Source: Rhynchopus sp. YZ270_cl-10 (lineage: Eukaryota > Euglenozoa > Diplonemea > Diplonemida > Diplonemidae). Taken from it: DNA of 64,000 nt. The position numbers and the translations under genes were made by a program. The first letter of the stretch is position 1. Every line of letters starts with the position of its first letter. The notes under the pieces were generated by a model. The model worked only from the letters and a program-made list of their open reading frames with translations, searched no databases and had not been told where the DNA came from. Location of the stretch: NCBI GenBank assembly GCA_964035575.1, contig OZ037891.1, positions 1,116,001 through 1,180,000 of the forward strand, written 5' to 3'. Positions 22,521-33,772 of the stretch are shown one piece after another.

Positions 22521-22559
22521 TAGGTGAATAAGGAGAGACGAGAGGCTTAGGTTCACCTA
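22521..22559 (+). repeat. Hairpin family A with re-paired basal stem
   Basis: Basal arms TAGGTGAA and TTCACCTA pair perfectly over 8 bp, whereas the common form is AAGGTGA with TCATCTT. The loop ACGAGAG and GGCTTAG are kept. Confidence 0.65.
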
Positions 22560-24117
22560 TTTGGCTAGAGGGGAGGGCCGGGTTGGGCGTTTTTTTTGTG
22601 TTGCAACCTTTTTAGTGTGACTCATTTTGCACCTTACCTACGCCCATTCCCCGCTTCTTAGCCTACCCCACGAATAGTGTTACCACGTGGGGTTCTAGCA
22701 CCAGGGGTTTTCCTGAAAAAGATGCAACACTTTTTTTTTGTTCATCTTTTCCCCTTGTATATGTTCATTAAAAAGGGCAACAATTGGTGTCGATTTTCTT
22801 TTCCTACCTGTCTTCAAAAAGACTGACTTGTGCGGAAAAGTTTTTCAAAAAAAAAAAATCAATCAGACCAGAGCTTCTTATATTCTCTCAGAGCGAGAAA
22901 CCTCAGAGGGCTCTGCCACACCCTTAAGGGTATAGTGTGTTGTCTGTACGCACCCTCCTGGCTAACCCTTTATGCGAGCAGCTTAAACCCACCTCTAGGG
23001 GCGGGTGATAGTTAAACAATTTTTTTTTTTGGCGATTTCGCCATATTTTTTTTTTCGGTGGAGGAAGGACCGAAAAAGCTACCCTTTGGCTAGGCCACAG
23101 ACGAAAAACAGGCCACCTCTTTCTAGGGGTTTTCCCTCTAGGGACCAAAAGAGAAGGGATTGGGTTTTTATACCAAAAATTATGAATGAGCCTTTTTCAA
23201 AAAGGCCCAACTGATTGATAGCAGAGATGGGGTGAACCCCCCCCCCCCCCCCGCAACTGACTGTCAATGCAACCTTTAATCAGCTGCATTTAGTATCTTT
23301 TTTTTTGCCCCCTTTTTCCAGACCTTTTTTTAAAGAAAAATAACTGCCTCTTTTCGCTGCAATTTTTTTGTTATACCAAACCCGTAACAAGGTGACACAC
23401 AACAGAGAGAAAAAAGCTCGGTACCTACTGTGCTGCTTTTTCTAAATAATCTAAAATGGTTAGGGGAAGAATTCTGGTACCTTGCACTGATTATAAATTA
23501 AAAAATGAGAGAGGGATGGGGGGGTTTGAAAACACGCATTGTATGTGAAGGAGTGTTTTGGTGTTTTGCATCCTTGAAAGATAAGGCTTATTGCGTTTGG
23601 GTGTGTACCTCCGCATGATACAACAGTGTGCTGCTAAAATCCTTCCCCCCTTATTCTCCAAAAAAAAAATCTATTCCTTTGGAATTAAGTTGCCCTTTTT
23701 GGGGCGACTTTGTGTACAGAAAACCTGCCCTCGGATAGGTGATGTTGACGAGTCGATGCTACAAAAAAAATGGCGATGGTGGTGGTGGGTAAAAGAAAGA
23801 AACAAAAACAAAAAAAAAAAAAAAACAACAGCAACAACCTACTCTGACTCCCACCCCACTTTTCTTTCTGCTGTTTATTTCTCGTTCCCCCCCCTACCCT
23901 CATATTCAGTATTATTTTTCAGTTCTTTTATTTTTTTTGGCCACAGCCCTTCCCAGCAACAATCGTTTTCAATACCCATTTTTTTCAGGACCCAATATAA
24001 AAAAAAGATACTGGACGTCTTGAGAGAACGATGCAAATAATGGAGTTCGGCTCCCTGGCTAGCAATACACTGTTCATTACGACAGCAGTATGCGAACTTC
24101 ACCATATACTTTTTTTT
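22560..24117. other. Gene-free stretch
   Basis: Includes a 16-base C run near 23238 and a moderately GC segment at 22890-23260 with no recognised coding content. Confidence 0.4.
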
Positions 24118-24155
24118 TGATGGCTAAGCCGAGGCTTAGCTGAGGTTCATCTTAC
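24118..24155 (+). repeat. Hairpin family A variant
   Basis: GCTAAGC and GCTTAGC (7 bp) around CGAG, then GAGGTTCATCTTAC. Confidence 0.55.
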
Positions 24156-24349
24156 AAAAAAACTTTCCATTTTATTTAAAAACCATTTTTCAAAAATGAT
24201 GTACATCACCACAGTACCCCCTTTGTGTAACAAATGTTGCGTGTTTTCCCCCCTCGCGCGCAGCATATTTTTCTAGTATCAGTTTGACCAAAAGCAGAGA
24301 GGTGGGGGGAACTTAGCTTCCCTTCTGCACCCTTGTTTTTTTTGTGATC

Positions 24350-24388
24350 AAGGTGACCAAGCAACGAGAGGCTTGATGGTTCATCTTT
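24350..24388 (+). repeat. Hairpin family A copy
   Basis: AAGGTGACCAAGC, AACGAGAG, GCTTG, TTCATCTT, then TCAAACTTTTC. Confidence 0.6.
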
Positions 24389-24436
24389 TCAAACTTTTCT
24401 TTAAAAAAGTTTGGGTACATTTAGTGCACCCTATTA

Positions 24437-24475
24437 TACCTTCTATTCAGTAGAATAGTTAGTATATGAAACAAC
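24437..24475 (+). repeat. Family E element
   Basis: ACCTTCTATTCAGTAGAAT, with TTCTA/TAGAA as a small stem, then TAGTATATGAAACAAC. Near-identical copies lie at 35596 and 38544. Confidence 0.55.
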
Positions 24476-24974
24476 TTTTTCTTTTTTTTTTATTGCATAT
24501 TGTTAGGCTTCCCTCCGGAGCTGGCGTGAATTTAGTCGGAAGGTGCCTGCATTCAACACCCTTTTGTTTTCATATTCGATTTTCACATTTCCTTTTCCGC
24601 CTCAGTACAACGGAACAAAATACTTTTTTTTTTTGGCCAGAGCTCTTTTCCTTTGAGCGCTCGGGAAATGAAAAAATCACGGAAAATAAAATAAAATAAA
24701 ACACATGTCATTCTTTCCCTCGAGACAGCATTATTGAGAAAATTATATTGCGGTGATTTTCCGCTCGTTTCTTCTTCTTTTGATGTGGCCTGAATTCCGG
24801 GCAAACGTTCTACAAAAGAATCCTTCATTTTTCAAACGTTTTCATTTTTTTTTTTTTTTTTTTTTTTTTGTTTATTTTTGACAAGATGATGTACCTTGCT
24901 TTGGTGCAGAGAACCACAATCCATCTTTGTTACTCAATTTTTATCTTCATTTTGAAGCTGTCTTAAGTTTATTT
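24476..24974. other. No gene seen
   Basis: A/T-rich, with one mixed segment at 24500-24800; nothing recognised. Confidence 0.4.
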
Positions 24975-25014
24975 GGAAGATGACTAAGCACGCGAGAGGC
25001 TTAGGTTCATATTC
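24975..25014 (+). repeat. Hairpin family A copy
   Basis: GGAAGATGA against TCATATTCC at the base; CTAAGC and GCTTAG perfect; loop ACGCGAGAG has two extra bases. Confidence 0.65.
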
Positions 25015-25235
25015 CTATTTTTTTTCATTCATTTTTTGCGAGATTATAATTCATCATTTTCCATTTTTTTTTTTTTTTTGTATTTTTTCAAAATAAAGTA
25101 TAAGGTCACAGTAGTTGAGCACAGTTCTCACGATGCACGTTAGGTTGAGGTGGGATTCTTCACGTTTCAGTAGCTTTTTTGGCAATCACTATATGTCCTC
25201 ACTTCGAGCGACTGGAGAACATTTACAAAAGGGAA

Positions 25236-25298
25236 AGTGGAGCTTTGCACAAAACTGTGGCAACACAACCGAGGCAACTACACTACAATTTATCAACA
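25236..25298 (+). repeat. Family D element
   Basis: AGTGGAGCTTTGCACAAAAC, TGTGGCAACACAACCGAGGC, AACTACACTACAATTTATC. Confidence 0.75.
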
Positions 25299-25462
25299 AA
25301 AAATGGTGTTTCACATTGTGTCGGTATTGTCGTACACTAAGAATATCGCCAAGTTTTCCTCAGAAAGCCAAAAAATAGCGAAACCACACGCTTTACCCCT
25401 CTTCTCTCGTCAGCATCTCACAAAGCTGTTGCTTCATTATAACTAAACAAACTCTTTTCTTC

Positions 25463-25495
25463 GTATCTGCGTCATCTCTAAGGCGTTCAGTACGT
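25463..25495 (+). repeat. Hairpin family C, degenerate copy
   Basis: GTATCTGCGTC and AAGGCGTTCAGTAC; the outer arms have become GTA(C/T) and GTAC-like. Confidence 0.35.
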
Positions 25496-25540
25496 TTTCT
25501 TCACGTTTACTTTTTTGTTTTTTTTTTCCTCATAAAAAGA

Positions 25541-25606
25541 CAGTGGAGATTGCACAACTGTGGCAACACAACCGAGGCAACTGCACTACAACAATTTATC
25601 AAAAAA
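25541..25606 (+). repeat. Family D element
   Basis: Full long type: CAGTGGAGATTGCACAACTG, TGGCAACACAACCGAGGCAA, CTGCACTACAACAATTTATC, then an A tract. Confidence 0.8.
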
Positions 25607-25611
25607 TTTAA

Positions 25612-25660
25612 AGATGGTGTCTGCGTCCGCCGATCAACGGCGAGACGTTGTTACACTTTC
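25612..25660 (+). repeat. Hairpin family C copy
   Basis: GTGTCTGCGTCCGCCG, loop ATCAA, CGGCGAGACGTTG, TTACAC. Here CGTC pairs fully with GACG, replacing a G-T pair seen in other copies. Confidence 0.65.
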
Positions 25661-26004
25661 AATTATTCTTTTTTTAACAAAGTGCGCTTTTTCATCCGTT
25701 CATGTGGTGTAGCTTATTGTGTAAGTTATGCTATGTGAGGCAATTATACGGGTAAGGTCACTGCAGGTCTGCAAACAATCTCTCTTTTTTTAGGTGATTG
25801 TGTGACACAGAACCTGATTTTTGATAACAAATTATGATAGCTTTTCCAAAAAAAAAAGAAAGGTGTTTTTAACTGACGAATCGTCGATGGTTTTTTTTTT
25901 TCCAACAAAATATTGTACGCGCCTTTGTCCACAATGCATCATCGGTATCGGCGTTTTATTCTGTTTTTTTACCGAAATTTTCAAAAACAAAACAAAAATC
26001 TTTC
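25661..26004. other. No gene seen
   Basis: Mixed A/T-rich DNA. Confidence 0.4.
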
Positions 26005-26030
26005 GATGTGCAAGAGGCACATTCATCTTT
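26005..26030 (+). repeat. Hairpin family B, short copy
   Basis: GATGTGC, AAGAG, GCACATTCATC. Confidence 0.55.
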
Positions 26031-26236
26031 CAGTATTTCTTCCCTGCCCCAGCCCCGCCCTTACTACAGAACATTTTTTGCCCCACACAGTGACAAAAAA
26101 AGTTTTTGATTTCATTGCGCTTCGCACCAAATACAAAAAAAAGAAACAACCCTTCTTAGGTTCATCTCACAATCCTCTTTTCCTTCTTCTTCTGCCCCCT
26201 TTTCTTCCGAATGTGTATTTTCTTCGCTGCTCTTAT

Positions 26237-26280
26237 TATGCTGTGCGATAACGATGATAAGGTGACTAAGCACGAGAGAA
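26237..26280 (+). repeat. Hairpin family A, left part with extended 5' region
   Basis: ATGCTGTGCGATAACG precedes GATAAGGTGACTAAGCACGA. The same leader precedes the copy at 48884, which shows that the mobile unit is longer than the hairpin. The right arm is missing here. Confidence 0.6.
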
Positions 26281-26379
26281 CAAATTGCCACCCACGAGTA
26301 GCAATAGCACAAAAAAAAACACAAAAAAAACATTAAAAAAAAACAAATGACTGATGAATAAACCAAAGAATAATCTAAT

Positions 26380-26413
26380 CAGACTAAGCACGAGAGGCTT
26401 AGGGTTCATCTTA
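26380..26413 (+). repeat. Hairpin family A copy
   Basis: GACTAAGCACGAGAGGCTTA, then GGGTTCATCTTATACACTTT. The basal left arm has decayed. Confidence 0.6.
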
Positions 26414-27699
26414 TACACTTTTCATTTTTTTTTTTTCCAGGTAGTGTCTTTCTTTAAGGTTCAAGGTTTAGCATGGCCATGGACAGAAGTTAGTTACCTA
26501 CCGCTCAACGAACAAACCCGTTGTGGAAAAATAAAATAAAATATTGACAGCAAGACAGAGGGCAGGATGAATAGATACTGTACAGGAATTATAAACTGGA
26601 CCCCCCCTCCTTTGTGTCAAGGACCTGTTATGGACCTGTTGACCTGTTTCATCCAAAGAACCACTGCTATTGCTAGCGTTAGTTTTCGTTTCGGTCAACT
26701 GTATCCCTCTCAGCCCAATAAGCGTTAACTCATTGGGTGGAACATCGACACTTTAAGGGGGAATCACCAAAATAAGCGGGAAAAAAAAGTTAAAGGGGGT
26801 CTAGATAGATCAGCGGAAACTCCGCCTGGGAAAAAAGAAGAAAAATATTTTTCTTCGTTCTGAAACAACTCCACCAAAACAAACCCAAACCACCGCCGAA
26901 CCACTTCAATTTTTATTGCACGGAAACAATTGCTTTTTTTCTCTTTTCACATTTTTTTTTGCAAATAGAAACGATTGGATGTATCTGTATGGAACATCCT
27001 TGGTACTTTCTTTCTCTTTAGATTTGAAAGTATGAAACTATTTTTTTTTGCATTTTTTTATAACCCTGCAAGAACCCCCCATTAGTTATTTTCCCCCCCC
27101 TTCAACCAAATACGATATTAGCCACCTTGTGTTGCTGCCTTGATCTGACTCTGTTCTGGCTTGGCGGTAATACATTAGTTATTGAGAGAGCAGAGAGATG
27201 TGTCTGACACTGCCCTCTCTGTCTCTCTCTCTTTCCCCTTTGTAAAAAGCATTTTTTTTTTTTTTTGCGCTTTCTATTTTTGTTTTTAAAGAAGGCGCCC
27301 CAAACGCGAGAGTCCCACGAAATGGCCAAAAAAAAAATATTTCTTTTTAGTGTGCTCACATCCCCTCGATGCTAGGCAACTCTATACATTCAGTATGATG
27401 AACTGTACTTTTTTTTTTTGTGCGTTTGATATGCGATTGACAGAGCATATACTACATTCTTGGCCACAGCCTTCAAGGATGTAATGTGATGTCTTTTAAG
27501 GTATCTCAGCCACGCTAAATTAAACAAACCCAAAACTTTATTTTAGTTTTTATTTTTTTTTCAGAACAAAAAAAATCTTACGTCTGCCACCAAAATAATT
27601 TGAAAAACCCCCAAAGCGATATCGGTTGTGGGATAAAAAAAAAGACTTTTTTTTTTCTCCCCACGATCCGACTCTAGATTACAAGAGTGACTTTATGGA
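26414..27699. other. Gene-free A/T-rich stretch
   Basis: Nothing recognised. Confidence 0.4.
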
Positions 27700-27758
27700 C
27701 AGTAGAGCATTGCACACAAGGTGGCAACTACACTATTCAACCAATTCTTCAAAGCAAA
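27700..27758 (+). repeat. Family D element, short type
   Basis: CAGTAGAGCATTGCACACAA, GGTGGCAACTACACTATTC, CAATTCTTCAAAG; sister of 3324-3383. Confidence 0.6.
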
Positions 27759-28395
27759 GAAAGATGTAGTGTCCCTACTACCATGCTACACGTTAATGCA
27801 TGGTCTCTACTATACTTCCGTATTATTGGGGGTTTCTTTTTATGTAATGTGGCGCACACACCTCTTCTCAACCTATTGTTTGACTTTTTTCCTTATCCCC
27901 CTTCCCCTCCCTGCTCTCAGGTTGTTTCTGATTATTGGGAATATGACCAACTCAAAAAAAAATGAAAATCAACCGTTAAAATACCAAAGCCCCTATGCTA
28001 GGTTCTCACTTCGCGTCAGGAAGCATGTATTTTTAAAAAAAATATTTCCTCCCCAACCCAACCCACATAAGCATTACTTACTATTATGGAACCAACGACC
28101 ACCAATCTAACAGATTTACCAAAACAAAACAGCACAAATAATATCAAAGGCTGTCTGAATGGCGGCTACACTGAAGCTTCTTTAAAAAAAAATGTTGAAA
28201 AAGGCCCACGGCATTTTTCTCCATTTACCTAATTATAACGTGCGTGCCTGATTAAGGCACCCTCCCCTTTTCGCCCCGTATGTTACTTGGGGCTGATATC
28301 TTTTTTGACGAAATTATCTTTAAATTTTTACGTTTTTTCTCTTTTTTAAAATCTCTGAGGGCACACCCCTTTCCAGAGACGGAATCACTTTCACT
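27759..28395. other. No gene seen
   Basis: Mixed DNA with short frames only. Confidence 0.4.
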
Positions 28396-28436
28396 AGGTG
28401 ACTAGCAGGCTTCTGAGGCTTAGTTAGGATCATCTT
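28396..28436 (+). repeat. Hairpin family A, degenerate copy
   Basis: AGGTGACTAGCAGGCTTC, TGAGGCTTAG, GGATCATCTTT. Confidence 0.4.
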
Positions 28437-28440
28437 TGCT

Positions 28441-28508
28441 TGAGATTGCACAACTGTGGCAACACTACCGAGGCATCTACACTACTCCAACAATTTATCA
28501 AAAAAAAA
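28441..28508 (+). repeat. Family D element
   Basis: TGAGATTGCACAACTGTGGC, AACACTACCGAGGCATCTAC, ACTACTCCAACAATTTATC. It abuts a family A relic. Confidence 0.75.
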
Positions 28509-28577
28509 AAGCATTTTTTTTTTGTTGACAGAGGTTCGTACATTCTCGCACGATGAGGGGGGGAAGACCTGAAATGA

Positions 28578-28913
28578 TACCGTAAAAATATTTATTCTGG
28601 GCCGGAACAAAACTGGAACACCCCAAAAAATCGTCGATTGTTCCAGTTTTGTTCCGTACCAGCATTGTTTTGGGGGGGTATCCGTGCCTTGTCAAAAAAA
28701 ACGAGGAGTGCGACGATTTTTTTTTTTGCCCAAAGATGCACTATGCACCTGGGTGGGGTGGGAATGGGGATAAAAATTCTACCCCAACAGAACTATTCTG
28801 GGCCGGAACAAAACTGGGACACCCCCAAAAACCCCAAGTGTTCCAGTTTTGTTCCGGTCCAGTATACTTCTGTCTCAGAATAGTTACAGCCCAGAATAAA
28901 TATTTTTACGGTA
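28578..28913. mobile_element. Nested-palindrome element with TA ends
   Basis: TACCGTAAAAATATTTATTC and GGGC at the left are matched by the exact complement at 28889-28913. TA borders both ends. Inside are two further hairpins with GGAACAAAACTGG arms (about 28602-28654 and 28804-28858). It is non-coding. Confidence 0.75.
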
Positions 28914-29414
28914 TGTGAATGGAGCTCAGCCAACCCACTTTTTTTTGACACAAGCAATACCCCGTGTATCGCCACAGAGGGAGGATGGAAAAAAATAATA
29001 TGTCGTAACACCACGGTTTTGCCATTCCCCACAGCTGACCCCCCATCACACCTTATTTTTAACTCAGGTAGGACACCTTTAGTTCAACATTTTTTGAAAT
29101 TTCTATTGATTCCTTCAGTAACAAATAATGTACCTATTTATTGGCATTTGACAAGGTAATTGTATTGTGTTTTGGTGGACAATTTGGAGCGCTTGTTTAT
29201 TGGGTGAATTTTACAGTACCGTAATTCGGAAAAGATCGTTTCGTAAATATGTTTCGACCTTTTCAGGATTTTTTCTGGAAGTTCGATCTTTTTTTACAAA
29301 CAACAACATTATTCCGATTACGGTAATAGAGTGCGAAAAGTTGTCATCAATGCAAATATTTTCCTTTCCCCTCTTTTTTTTTTTTGCAAAAAAAAAAAAA
29401 AAAAACGAAAAGAA

Positions 29415-29451
<37 letters not shown>

Positions 29452-29489
29452 CCTCACAGTAATGTGCAGTGTGAGCGGTTTTTTCTTTT
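28914..29489. other. No gene seen; CT microsatellite
   Basis: A CT dinucleotide run occupies about 29420-29449. Confidence 0.5.
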
Positions 29490-29525
29490 AGGTGACTAAG
29501 CACAGAGAGACTTAAGTTCATCTTA
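29490..29525 (+). repeat. Hairpin family A copy
   Basis: AGGTGACTAAGC, ACAGAGAG, ACTTAAGTTCATCTTA. Confidence 0.6.
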
Positions 29526-29969
29526 AAAAAAATATTTTATTTCTTCTTCTTCTTCTTTTTGACGGCATTTTCTACGTCTGAAACGTTTATTTTGTTTATT
29601 CTTTTCTCTCTCTCGCTCTTTATATATTTTTTTTTAAATTCTGCCTACACCGTAGGTCACAGTGTATATAAAAAAATCGTTTGTAAAAGGAGGTGGACGT
29701 CGCCATGCGGCAGTCCTACCTACTCTATCTGACACCGTTTCTTTTGTTTACCCCGACTTTTTTGGTTCTCTAAATTATCTGAAATCAAAAAAAAATTAAA
29801 AATGGGGGGGAAAAAAGGCGAAATTCCGTCCGGTTAGTTTCTCTCCACCCCCTTCGCTCCGTGTAGCAGTGAGGAACCCCGCCACGTGGCAGAACAGCAA
29901 CGGCAAGAACAGTCAAGGGTAGTAGGTGGTGCTGACAGAGTAGGTTTACCGAGAAAAAAATTTTTTTGA
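29526..29969. other. No gene seen
   Basis: T runs and mixed DNA. Confidence 0.4.
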
Positions 29970-30030
29970 CAGTGAAGATTGCACCAACTGTGGCAACACA
30001 ACCGAGGCAACTACACAATTTTATCAAAAA
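29970..30030 (+). repeat. Family D element
   Basis: CAGTGAAGATTGCACCAACT, GTGGCAACACAACCGAGGCA, ACTACACAATTTTATC. Confidence 0.75.
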
Positions 30031-30754
30031 AAAAAAAAAATCTGCCACCCTTTCTGATCTGCTGTGAACCACGTAGCGTTGTTTTTTGGCTGTTCCTTTT
30101 GTTTGATGTTGTTATTGTCGCATGAGACCAATTAACCGGTGTTGTGGCAAGAACTTCGTTCATGAACTCTTTCAAAAAAATAAGACGTTTTCCCTCGTTC
30201 TCTCTTGAGGATCCTGTGGAGAAAAATCGGCTGCTATCTAGTGATAGTAGTCTGTAATCAAACAAAAGTTTTCCCCATGTCCCACCTTCTCCCCCTTACA
30301 ACGCGCCCGTCGCTCGGTGAATTCGTCGTATGACTAAAGAAGCGCAAAGGAATCTTATTGGAGGGGGTATGTGTTACACTTCCAAGTTTTTAACATTTTT
30401 TTTTTTAAATTGAAGAAGAAGAAGAAAAAAATTAAGTATTGAACACTCTTTGGGCTGCCTGCATGCTATCTTCTTACAGAGTGGTGTGCTATGTGTTTTT
30501 TTTTTTCGTGTTATGTTGTGTTCACAAAGGGTTGCACAAATTGTAGACACCCCAAAAAAATGTTTTGAACTCATTTTTTTAAAAAAAAAGATTTTTTTGT
30601 TCCCTTTTTCTTGCGTTTCGTTTCATTGTGCAGTTGCGAAAAATATTCCCCCCCCTTCTGTGGTTTGGTTTGAAAATTTCAAGGATATTTAGTAAAAATT
30701 GGCCCAAAAAAAATCCTAAAAAACCTTAGTTTTTTAGTCTTTACTATAGAGATG
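30031..30754. other. No gene seen
   Basis: A/T-rich with short frames; nothing recognised. Confidence 0.4.
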
Positions 30755-30806
30755 TGCGCCACCCACACCACACACACTACACACCCACACACAGCACACC
30801 CACACA

Positions 30807-30837
<31 letters not shown>

Positions 30838-30842
30838 CCCCT
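30755..30842. repeat. CA microsatellite, impure
   Basis: CA/CCA repeats with CACCC interruptions, ending in a pure CA run of about 24 bases. Confidence 0.8.
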
Positions 30843-31983
30843 CACCACCAGGGGGATTTGACCAAAAAATCGATTTTTTTAAATAAATAGTTGCTCATCC
30901 AAAAGTGAATTTTTTGGGCTTAACGTGTTGTTTGGGGGTATTGAGGCCCAAAAAAAAATTTTTTTTCAGTCGTGTTCAGAAATTGGACTGCCAAATGACA
31001 TGTGGCATTCGGCCAAAAATCAGCTTTTTTGGTCATTTTTACCTTGTAAAACATGACACTTGTGGCATGCTTCCCAGTACAGGAAAGTGCATTGAAAAAC
31101 CTGAAAAAACACATGTAATATGTGATGGTCAAAAGTGCAAGATTCCTTCGTTAATGAACTTTTTGAGTACCAGTTATACCTGGGGAATATGGTCAGATCA
31201 CTCTTTTGACCATCTGTCATGTACCACAAAAACACCACTTTTTAACAGGGCACTTTTCACCTGAAAAGCCAGTTCATGAAGGCATGAGTGAGGTTTTTTT
31301 GTGATGCGTTACCGTGAGCGGGCGCGCGAAGCGCGCACGCGAACGCCCCGCGGGAAGCGAATAGCTGACCGCCTGCCCAGTGCGTGAGGTGCTTACAAAA
31401 AAAACCACCTGTAAAAAAAGTGTGGTCCTCATCACGTTTCCATGGAAGTGTCACACAAGAACGACAGGTTTTTTAGCCCGTCACCAAATACTGTCTATCC
31501 TTGGAATGTTTCAGACAAAATGCCATTTTTCATTTGTGTCAAACCCGTTTAAAAAAATCAGACAATTTCTCTGTTTTTGTTTTCCTCCAGAGCAGTATTG
31601 TAGGATTTTTTTTATGGGAACATTTTTTGATCACTATTCCTATGCTATCAATTTATTGAATGCATAGGTTGAGATCGACATATCATGCTAATCAACAACA
31701 AACACTTTTTTCCTCTAAAGAGCAAGAAAGAGAAAGGGGTCCACAGCATGTTTGCGAGGTGGAGACGTGTTCCGAGTGATCCTTTGTCTGGTTTGTTGGT
31801 GTCTAGTGTTTTGTGTTTTGTGTGTCTGTGTATTTTTTTGTTTTTTGTTTTTTGTCACGCTTTCTTTTTGCAAGATGGCTACGAAAAGGAGAGCAAAATA
31901 CAAACGATAGGTAGAATTCATTTTCTATCAATGCATTGTATTACAATAGTCTGACAAAGCAAAAGCAGGGGTTGCTTTGTTTC
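30843..31983. other. Unrecognised repeat-like stretch with GC hairpin
   Basis: GCGTTACCGTGAGCGG and GCGCGCGAAGCGCGC (31303-31340) match the TACCGTG-plus-triloop-hairpin module seen in the hAT-like elements, so an unlabelled transposon may lie here. I could not find its ends. No gene is supported. Confidence 0.35.
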
Positions 31984-32025
31984 AACGATGTGTGTGCACG
32001 TTGAGGGGCACATTCGTCCATCGTT
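31984..32025 (+). repeat. Hairpin family B with re-paired base
   Basis: Basal arms AACGATG and CATCGTT pair perfectly, against AAGATG/CATCTT elsewhere; upper arms TGTGC and GCACA kept. Confidence 0.65.
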
Positions 32026-32066
32026 TTATTTCTTTTTGAATGTTTATTTTTATTTTTTCCTTTTTA

Positions 32067-32100
32067 GTTGATAGCACTCGAGGCTTATAATCATCTTTAC
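32067..32100 (+). repeat. Hairpin family A, degenerate copy
   Basis: GTTGATAGCACTCGAGGCTT, then ATAATCATCTTTACC. Confidence 0.4.
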
Positions 32101-32316
32101 CAGCTTTTTTTTTGTATTTCGTCGGATCTGTTCTCTGTGTCTGTGTCTCCGACGTTTTTCTGTTTATTTGTTGGGATTTTTTTTTGGGTGTTTTTCTTTA
32201 GGTAAACGCATTGGGGGCTTCATATCGCCTTACAAAACCTTTTCTTATTTTTACTTCAACTTGGAGCCCAGAAAAACGCGTTTTTCGCATTTATTTTCAA
32301 CTTCCCTTTTTCCCCC

Positions 32317-32360
32317 AATGCCTGTGTCCGCCGACGTACGGTGAGGCGTTTGCACTTTCA
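32317..32360 (+). repeat. Hairpin family C copy
   Basis: AATGCCTGTGTCCGCCG, loop ACGTA, CGGTGAGGCG, TTTGCACTTTC. Confidence 0.6.
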
Positions 32361-32481
32361 CGACAGCAGGAGAGGGGGAAAAAAATATGCGTGCAGACTT
32401 TTGGTGGCCTGTTTTCAAGGTTATCAAACAATACAAAAGTATGAGTGTAAAGCGGGATATATCGGTTATTATTTTGCAATA

Positions 32482-32603
32482 TACAGTAAGACAACAAACA
32501 CCGATGGTGTAAAAATATAGGTGGGGTAAATACTAAGGTGGATTTTGGGATTTCAAAGCTCTAAGGAGGGTTTTTGCCCACCGATGTTTGTTGTCTTACT
32601 GTA
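32482..32603. mobile_element. Foldback mini-element with TA ends
   Basis: TACAGTAAGACAACAAACA and, inverted, TGTTTGTTGTCTTACTGTA close a 122-bp unit; the arms continue with CCGATGG-type sequence. It is non-coding. Confidence 0.7.
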
Positions 32604-33047
32604 TTTTCCCGGAATTCAATCGACGCCAGCCCGGTCAAATAAACAGGTTTTCGGACAGTATTTTTTTGGGTCGTCAACAAAAATTTCCGGCTGCGGGCGG
32701 GGCAGCCCTAGACCACCCTTTTGTTCCTTAATGCTCTCTATGGTGTCACTTCGCCCCCTTTACCTTATGCACCAAAACCAAGAACTTTTTCAATTCAACA
32801 AATTGACCCCACCCCAGTGCGGGCGGATTCCGGAAACGCAAATAGAGGTGGTTTCGAACATTTTTTTTTGTGTTTAAATCCTTCAGAGAAGATCTTTGGT
32901 TATGGTTCCTTACGTTGTCTTCCAAATCAAATAATACCCAGAACGATATTTGCAAAATCACTTCAACATTTGAGCAAATAATAACTGAAACCCCCGCTTT
33001 CGCCTCTTACAGTACGTTTTTGTGTTCAGATCCTTTTGTCACAATTG
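32604..33047. other. No gene; one dispersed-repeat copy
   Basis: At 32757-32850 lies a copy of the dispersed repeat containing ATTGACCCCACC and GGATTCCGGAAA, also found at 34.0, 45.1, 49.5 and 56 kb. Confidence 0.5.
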
Positions 33048-33086
33048 TAAGGTGACTAAGCACAGAGTGGCTTAGGTTCATCTTAT
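33048..33086 (+). repeat. Hairpin family A, reference copy
   Basis: Basal arms AAGGTGA and TCATCTT (one G-T pair), upper arms CTAAGC and GCTTAG (6 of 6), loop ACAGAGTG, tail ATAAACTTTT. Confidence 0.7.
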
Positions 33087-33452
33087 AAACTTTTTTTTTT
33101 TGTGACAAAATTAGTGTTTTTTTTAATGCTCAAATGATATGCATCTCCCCCTATTGTGGATGAGGAGAATAACTGCGGCTGCAACGGGGCTTTTCTCATG
33201 CACGTAGTTTTTTTTATATAAAAATGTCATTTTCCCTCCCTTCAACGACTGCCTTTTTTTTTTTGTTTCACTTTTTTGCTGCAAAAAATAAAACACACAC
33301 AGTAACTCTCTCGACAGAGATTGACCTGAACAAGGAGGCGAAAAGAGGAAAGATTTGGGTAGTAGTGTGGTGTGCGCGTTTGCGGGGGTTATTATTATTA
33401 TTTTTTTCTTGAGACAGTGACCTTCTTGGGGAGACCGAGGTGGCATCTTACG
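33087..33452. other. No gene seen
   Basis: T runs and mixed DNA with only short frames; nothing recognised. Confidence 0.4.
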
Positions 33453-33490
33453 TAAGGTGTCTAAGCATGAGAGGCTTAGGATCATCTTAT
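33453..33490 (+). repeat. Hairpin family A copy
   Basis: AAGGTGTCTAAGC, ATGAGAG, GCTTAGGATCATCTTA, TAAACATTTT. Confidence 0.65.
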
Positions 33491-33772
33491 AAACATTTTT
33501 TTTAATTATTTATGTTTTCGAAAGGACACTGTCTAATATATAACCCGCGTAGAATAGCCAGCGACTACTGTCCCCATTTCTCTCCTTTTCCTCTTATTTC
33601 CTCTCTGCGTCTTTTGTATCTTCTGTCATCCACACTCTCGCTTCCCTCTTTGGGTTTTTCGAGTGTCAGTCCCTCAATTGGCGGTGCAAAGAGGGGGAGT
33701 TTTTCTTCCACTCACCAAATTTTTCTTTGAGTGGAACGCCCCGTTACTCAGATCAAGAACAGAACAACGGCT

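Noticed and set aside
23238-23253. C run as a quadruplex-forming site
   Set aside because: A single uninterrupted run; no pattern of four separated tracts.
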